Below, piece after piece: positions 14,602 through 17,093 of a DNA stretch of 17,093 nucleotides (positions are counted from its first letter, which is position 1; every line of letters begins with the position of its first letter). The position numbers and the translations under genes were made by a program. The notes below the pieces were generated by a model. It was given only the letters and a program-made list of their open reading frames with translations, was not told the origin of the DNA and searched no databases. Where the stretch lies: positions 1 through 17,093 of the forward strand of contig CAJUTW010000033.1 of NCBI GenBank assembly GCA_910589335.1, written 5' to 3'. Source of the DNA: an uncultured Bacilli bacterium. Lineage in GTDB: Bacteria; Bacillota_I; Bacilli_A; RF39; UBA660.

Positions 14602-15267
14602 TTACATAAAAAATTCATTATTATCTAAATGTAATTGATGTAACATTATATCGTCATCATTATTATATTTAAAAGTTTGTTTTGCTTTATCAGTAAATTC
14701 ATTATTACCATTTTTTAATTTTTTTTCATAATATTCAAATAATTCTTTAAATCTCGCATAATGAACAATTTCTCTTTGTCTTAACCATAATAATGGTCCA
14801 ATTACATCAGGATCATCTGTTAAATCAATTAAGTTTTCATAAACTGCACGAGCTTTTTGTTCAGCCGCCATATCTTCTGAGATATCAGCTAAAGGATCTC
14901 CTGTAGTTGCAAAGTAAGTTGTTGTAAAAGGAACACCACTTGCATCAGTTGGGAATAATGCTTTAGCATGTTCGGCATAATGAGCATCAAGTCCAGCTTC
15001 TTTAATTTCTTCTAAAGTAGCATCTTTCATTAATTGATAAATCATAGTTTCAAGCATTTCAACATGAGCAAGTTCCTCTGTACCAATATCAGTTAAAAGA
15101 GCTTTTCCTTTATCATCAGGCATAGTTAATCTTTGATTCAAATAACGTAATGCTGCTCCTAATTCTCCATTTGAACCACCATATTGAGTAACCAAATATT
15201 TTGCCATTCTTAAATCCTTTTTTGTAATGTTTAAAGGATATTGTAATCTTTTATTATAACTAAACAT
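14602..15267 (-). CDS. cotJC: Spore coat protein CotJC, manganese-catalase family
   Basis: This is a four-helix-bundle di-manganese catalase homologue that is part of the spore coat in endospore formers. The start is ATG 15267, preceded by GGGAGGGAAAAA. A longer frame to 15318 would only add an unrelated stretch inside the upstream gene. The 221-residue product has the family's metal ligands in order: E35 (GELGAALRYL), E65 and H68 (TEELAH), E136 (AAEQKAR), and H169 (REIVHYARF). The site is therefore complete and peroxide breakdown is plausible. The tail from about 185 is polar and less conserved. It overlaps the cotJA-cotJB stop by 8 bases, so the two are co-translated. Confidence 0.95.
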   Translation of the reverse strand: MFSYNKRLQYPLNITKKDLRMAKYLVTQYGGSNGELGAALRYLNQRLTMPDDKGKALLTDIGTEELAHVEMLETMIYQLMKDATLEEIKEAGLDAHYAEHAKALFPTDASGVPFTTTYFATTGDPLADISEDMAAEQKARAVYENLIDLTDDPDVIGPLLWLRQREIVHYARFKELFEYYEKKLKNGNNEFTDKAKQTFKYNNDDDIMLHQLHLDNNEFFM

Positions 15268-15676
15268 TTTTTCCCTCCCATGGCCATGGGTCTGTTGCCC
15301 AAGTAAAATTATTACCATCTAAACTATTACTTGAAATATTTAGAGGTCCATATTTTTCTTCATATTCTCTTGTTAACTCATTGCTTTTTCTTCTATAATC
15401 ATTAAATAAAGCTAACATACTTTGATCCTCTGGATGAAGATCTAGATATAAATTAAGTTCATGAGCAGCAAAAGCAATTGCTGATAACTCATATAATTTA
15501 CTCTCCTGTTCATTTCTTGGTTTTAATGTTGCTGGACGATAATTTTTATACTGACTGTATAAATCTCTGAATAGGTTACCTTTTTCATAACTTTCTTTTG
15601 GAGCAAACAAATTCATATTAGGAAAACTATTCATTTTGGCATTTCTATACCAATCGTAACTTATATAATTATTCAT
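15260..15676 (-). CDS. cotJB: CotJA-CotJB fusion, spore coat assembly protein
   Basis: The start is ATG 15676, with AAGGGAGA upstream; a TTG at 15712 lacks such a site. The 138-residue product joins two proteins that are separate in Bacillus. Residues 1-50 match the short CotJA pattern, with MNLFAPKESYEKGNLFRDLY (23-42). Residues 55-138 match CotJB: an acidic helix, AAHELNLYLDLHPED (74-88), FNDYRRKSNEL, YEEKYGPL, and the Trp/Pro end TDPWPWEGK. In known systems these proteins bring CotJC into the coat. It sits directly before cotJC, as in the classical cotJABC operon. The upstream gap to the next terminator (15677-15752) should hold the promoter, perhaps for a sporulation sigma factor; I see no convincing box. 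Confidence 0.85.
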   Translation of the reverse strand: MNNYISYDWYRNAKMNSFPNMNLFAPKESYEKGNLFRDLYSQYKNYRPATLKPRNEQESKLYELSAIAFAAHELNLYLDLHPEDQSMLALFNDYRRKSNELTREYEEKYGPLNISSNSLDGNNFTWATDPWPWEGKNV

Positions 15677-15752
15677 AAAATCTCCCTTCTCTTTAATGTA
15701 TTCTATAGACAAATATCCGTATAGTTATATACCCAATCTAGACATTTTAATT

Positions 15753-15783
15753 AAAAAAACTAGTTAATAACTAGTTTTTTTTC
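15753..15783 (-). terminator. Intrinsic terminator overlapping the end of the DUF5661 gene
   Basis: AAAAAAACTAGTT and AACTAGTTTTTTT flank a three-base loop, giving a symmetrical hairpin with a U-tract on the minus strand. The TAA stop (15766-15764) lies in and beside the loop, so the last codons form one arm. It separates this gene from the cotJ operon downstream. Confidence 0.85.
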
Positions 15784-16033
15784 TTTGATTAAGAAATCTC
15801 TCTAAGGCTGGAAGACCATATTCTTTATTATAGTAATCGGGGAATTCATTTAAATGTGCAAGAGCAATCTTCATAGTTAAAATTAAATTATCATTAGTTA
15901 CATTTGTTTTTGGAGAAATAGTCCCATGCTCTAGTTCAATTAAAACACCAGTCTCTAAATCTTCTAATGTAAATTCTCTAAAAGTAACATTAAGAATTTG
16001 TGCTGCTTCTAGTATTTGTTTTTTTGAATACAT
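15764..16033 (-). CDS. DUF5661 family protein
   Basis: This 89-residue soluble protein of unknown role has a helix-turn-helix-sized N-terminal half: YSKKQILEAAQIL, then FREFTLEDLETGVLIELEHG. The conserved DUF5661 signature follows: HG-x-x-SPKTNVTND (36-48), LILTMKIALAHLNEFPDYY (50-68). The start ATG at 16033 is supported by AGGAGGT just upstream. Members of this family occur in many spore-forming and phage genomes without a known function. Its position upstream of cotJ may be coincidental, because a terminator lies between them. The last codons overlap that terminator. It diverges from tRNA-His. Confidence 0.8.
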   Translation of the reverse strand: MYSKKQILEAAQILNVTFREFTLEDLETGVLIELEHGTISPKTNVTNDNLILTMKIALAHLNEFPDYYNKEYGLPALERFLNQRKKTSY

Positions 16034-16085
16034 AAAACCTCCTACTTAATAATTATGCAGAAGAGCTTCTTTTTTTAAAAAATAC

Positions 16086-16114
16086 TTGCATTATTTTAAA
16101 TTTATTGATAAAAT
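16086..16114 (+). promoter_or_regulatory. Sigma-A promoter of tRNA-His
   Basis: TTGCAT (16086-16091) and TAAAAT (16109-16114) are 17 bases apart, with TGA before the -10 giving an extended element. The RNA should start near 16121, a dozen bases before the tRNA. Confidence 0.8.
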
Positions 16115-16132
16115 ATTCTTATATTTTGACAT

Positions 16133-16209
16133 GGCGTCATTGGTGAAGTGGTTAACACGCTAGTTTGTGGCACTAGTATGCAAGAGTTCGATTCTCTTAT
16201 GGCGCCCCA
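16133..16209 (+). tRNA. tRNA-His (anticodon GTG)
   Basis: The cloverleaf is complete. The acceptor stem is GCGTCAT / ATGGCGC, with the extra 5' G(-1) facing C73, as required in histidine tRNA. The anticodon arm is CTAGT-TTGTGGC-ACTAG, with GTG at 16167-16169. The T arm is AAGAG-TTCGATT-CTCTT. The 3' CCA is encoded (16207-16209). Total length is 77 bases. Confidence 0.97.
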
Positions 16210-16213
16210 TATT

Positions 16214-16255
16214 GAATTTTACGCACACCTGTGTGCGAAAGATAAGTAAAAGTTC
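16214..16255 (+). other. GC-rich hairpin in the tRNA-His trailer
   Basis: CGCACA-CCTG-TGTGCG (16222-16237) is an unusually GC-rich stem for this DNA. Outer complementary segments (GAATTTTA and TAAAAGTTC) could close a larger structure. The right outer segment is also the left arm of the next terminator. Confidence 0.5.
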
Positions 16256-16287
16256 GTAATACTTGATATTATGGACTTTTTTCTTTT
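16248..16287 (+). terminator. Intrinsic terminator of tRNA-His
   Basis: AAAAGTTCGTAATA and TATTATGGACTTTT form a 14-bp stem (12 Watson-Crick and 2 G-U pairs) with loop CTTGA, followed by TTCTTTT. Confidence 0.8.
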
Positions 16288-16309
16288 GCAAAGGTGGTGA
16301 GTATATAAA

Positions 16310-16499
16310 GTGAATGTGTCCATAGAGATTTTAGAATTTTATCCTAACATTTGAAGATGATGGTGTTATATGTGTTAAAGAAGAAGGAATTAGATGGTTG
16401 TATGAAAATTATTTTAAGAGAGATTATTTAAAAGAATTAGAAGAATATAAATGGGAATTAGAAATTAGAAAAAGTAATGTGAAGGTAAAGACACACTAA
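16310..16499 (+). pseudogene. Small unknown gene with a frameshift
   Basis: A GTG start at 16310 is preceded by AAAGGTGG, giving VNVSIEILEFYPNI and then a TGA at 16352. In the +1 frame, reading resumes at once as EDDGVICVKEEGIRW and continues to TAA at 16499. Removing one T from ATTTGA joins them into a protein of about 62 aa with a charged helical C-terminus (YLKELEEYKWELEIRK). The family is unknown. It may be a decayed remnant, and the promoter of the next gene lies in its last codons. Apart from the tRNA trailer structures and this remnant, the stretch 16210-16551 holds no gene. Confidence 0.5.
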
Positions 16500-16516
16500 A
16501 ATTTATTTGGTATAAT
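16488..16516 (+). promoter_or_regulatory. Sigma-A promoter of the YunG/UDG-like fusion gene
   Basis: AAGACA (16488-16493) and TATAAT (16511-16516) are 17 bases apart, with TGG before a perfect -10. The RNA start is expected near 16523. Confidence 0.75.
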
Positions 16517-16551
16517 ATTTTTAGTTATAGTTTAATGAAGTGAGGTTTATT

Positions 16552-17093
16552 ATGAATATTGAAAGTATACAAAAAGAATTGTTAGAATGTTACTCAAAAG
16601 ATTTATGTTATCCTAAAGTTCAAGATGATTGGAATGAAAATAATAAATGTTTTGGTATGTGTGCAATAACATCTCTAATTATTAATGATTATTTTGGTGG
16701 AGATATTTGTAAAATTCATGTGGATGGGATTAGTCATTATTTTAATTTAGTAGAAAATAAAATTATAGATTTAACTTCAAGTCAATTTAATCATGAAATG
16801 GACTATAAGAATTATGAAATAATTGAAAGAGAAAAAATATTAAGTGAGGACACAAAGAATAGATATAACATATTAAAAGCAAGACTAATAAAAGCATTAT
16901 TAAAAAAAATTGATGAAAAAGTATATTCTTGTAAATCTTGTGATAAATTAGTTGATAAGTTTCCAAATGATGCAACCGTATTTATAGGAAAAGATAATGA
17001 CATAATATTAGTTGGAGAAACTCCTGCTAATAATGGTTGGAGAAAAAGTCATAAACTATGGTGCGATATAAATGGGAAAGTATTACCTAGTGG
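16552..17093 (+). CDS. YunG-like papain-fold domain fused to uracil-DNA-glycosylase-like domain (3' truncated)
   Basis: The frame is open from ATG 16552 to the window end, giving 180 residues so far. Residues 1-110 follow the YunG pattern: CYPKVQDDWNENN, then CFGMCAITSLIINDYFGGDI with candidate nucleophile C37, SHYFNL with H62, and KIIDLTSSQF with D73. The Cys/His/Asp spacing suggests a papain-like fold, although the usual GQC reads GMC. After a helix, YSCKSCDKL (125-133) gives a CxxC, possibly half of a metal site. From 139 on, ATVFIGKDNDIILVGETPAN and NGWRKSHKLW resemble the start of uracil-DNA-glycosylase-family proteins (GETPA in place of GExPG, then GKVLPSG). The Shine-Dalgarno is a modest GTGAGG. 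The function of such a fusion is unknown. Confidence 0.75.
   Translation, partial: MNIESIQKELLECYSKDLCYPKVQDDWNENNKCFGMCAITSLIINDYFGGDICKIHVDGISHYFNLVENKIIDLTSSQFNHEMDYKNYEIIEREKILSEDTKNRYNILKARLIKALLKKIDEKVYSCKSCDKLVDKFPNDATVFIGKDNDIILVGETPANNGWRKSHKLWCDINGKVLPS

Noticed and set aside
15268..15318. N-terminal extension of CotJC to 15318
   Set aside because: The added residues lie inside the CotJA-CotJB gene and do not match CotJC; the ATG at 15267 has a strong ribosome site.
15677..15752. Sporulation sigma-E or sigma-G promoter for the cotJ operon
   Set aside because: TATAGAAT and GTATATAA occur, but the spacing (17) is too long for sigma-E and no sigma-G -10 fits. I could not support a specific box.
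16186..16209. Phage or element attachment site at the tRNA-His 3' end
   Set aside because: No second copy of the tRNA 3' end and no integrase is visible in the window.
16787..17003. Two overlapping minus-strand frames near the window end
   Set aside because: Both are antisense to the YunG/UDG-like gene, which has a promoter, ribosome site and conserved motifs.

Overview
The window is very AT-rich DNA, with A/T runs everywhere and an almost GC-free intergenic stretch at 9965-10175. It uses the standard genetic code: Trp is TGG and TGA acts as a stop. Gram-positive-type Shine-Dalgarno sequences, sigma-A promoters with extended -10 boxes, a glmS ribozyme and cotJ spore-coat genes all point to a low-GC member of the Bacillota. 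Short proteins and tight packing suggest a reduced genome, such as an uncultured gut Bacilli or RF39-like lineage. That placement is inference.

Region 1 (1-936): the 3' end of a membrane-anchored secreted protein converges on a short rpmB gene (bL28, 59 aa, minus strand), with a bidirectional terminator between them. Region 2 (937-7476): a tightly packed plus-strand operon holds dnaE (DNA polymerase III alpha, 978 aa, PHP site lost), lspA, an unknown gene broken by a frameshift at an A8 run, a polyprenyl diphosphate synthase, and a GNAT/P-loop fusion whose two halves both look eroded. Region 3 (7490-9155): a monocistronic orphan coiled-coil protein with two membrane segments. Region 4 (9271-9964): a uracil-DNA-glycosylase-superfamily protein whose promoter is nested in the preceding terminator.

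Region 5 (9965-12284): a single-domain AAA+ ATPase related to the first ring of ClpB/ClpC, apparently without the aromatic pore-loop residue, followed by a zinc-ribbon membrane protein that probably starts at TTG. This pair is the best candidate here for an undescribed functional unit. Region 6 (12283-14560): a terminator/promoter overlap, a glmS ribozyme, glmS, and a small Gly/Asn-rich membrane peptide similar to YjcZ-type spore proteins. Region 7 (14564-16033, minus strand): cotJC (manganese-catalase-like coat protein), a cotJA-cotJB fusion, and a DUF5661 gene. Together with the YjcZ-like peptide this is a small sporulation-flavoured cluster.

Region 8 (16086-17093): tRNA-His(GTG) with its promoter and terminator, a small frameshifted gene remnant, and the 5' part of a gene that joins a YunG-type papain-like domain to a CxxC segment and a second uracil-DNA-glycosylase-like domain. 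No CRISPR array, insertion sequence or known defence system is visible. The tRNA-His 3' end is a common integration site, but no second att copy lies in the window.
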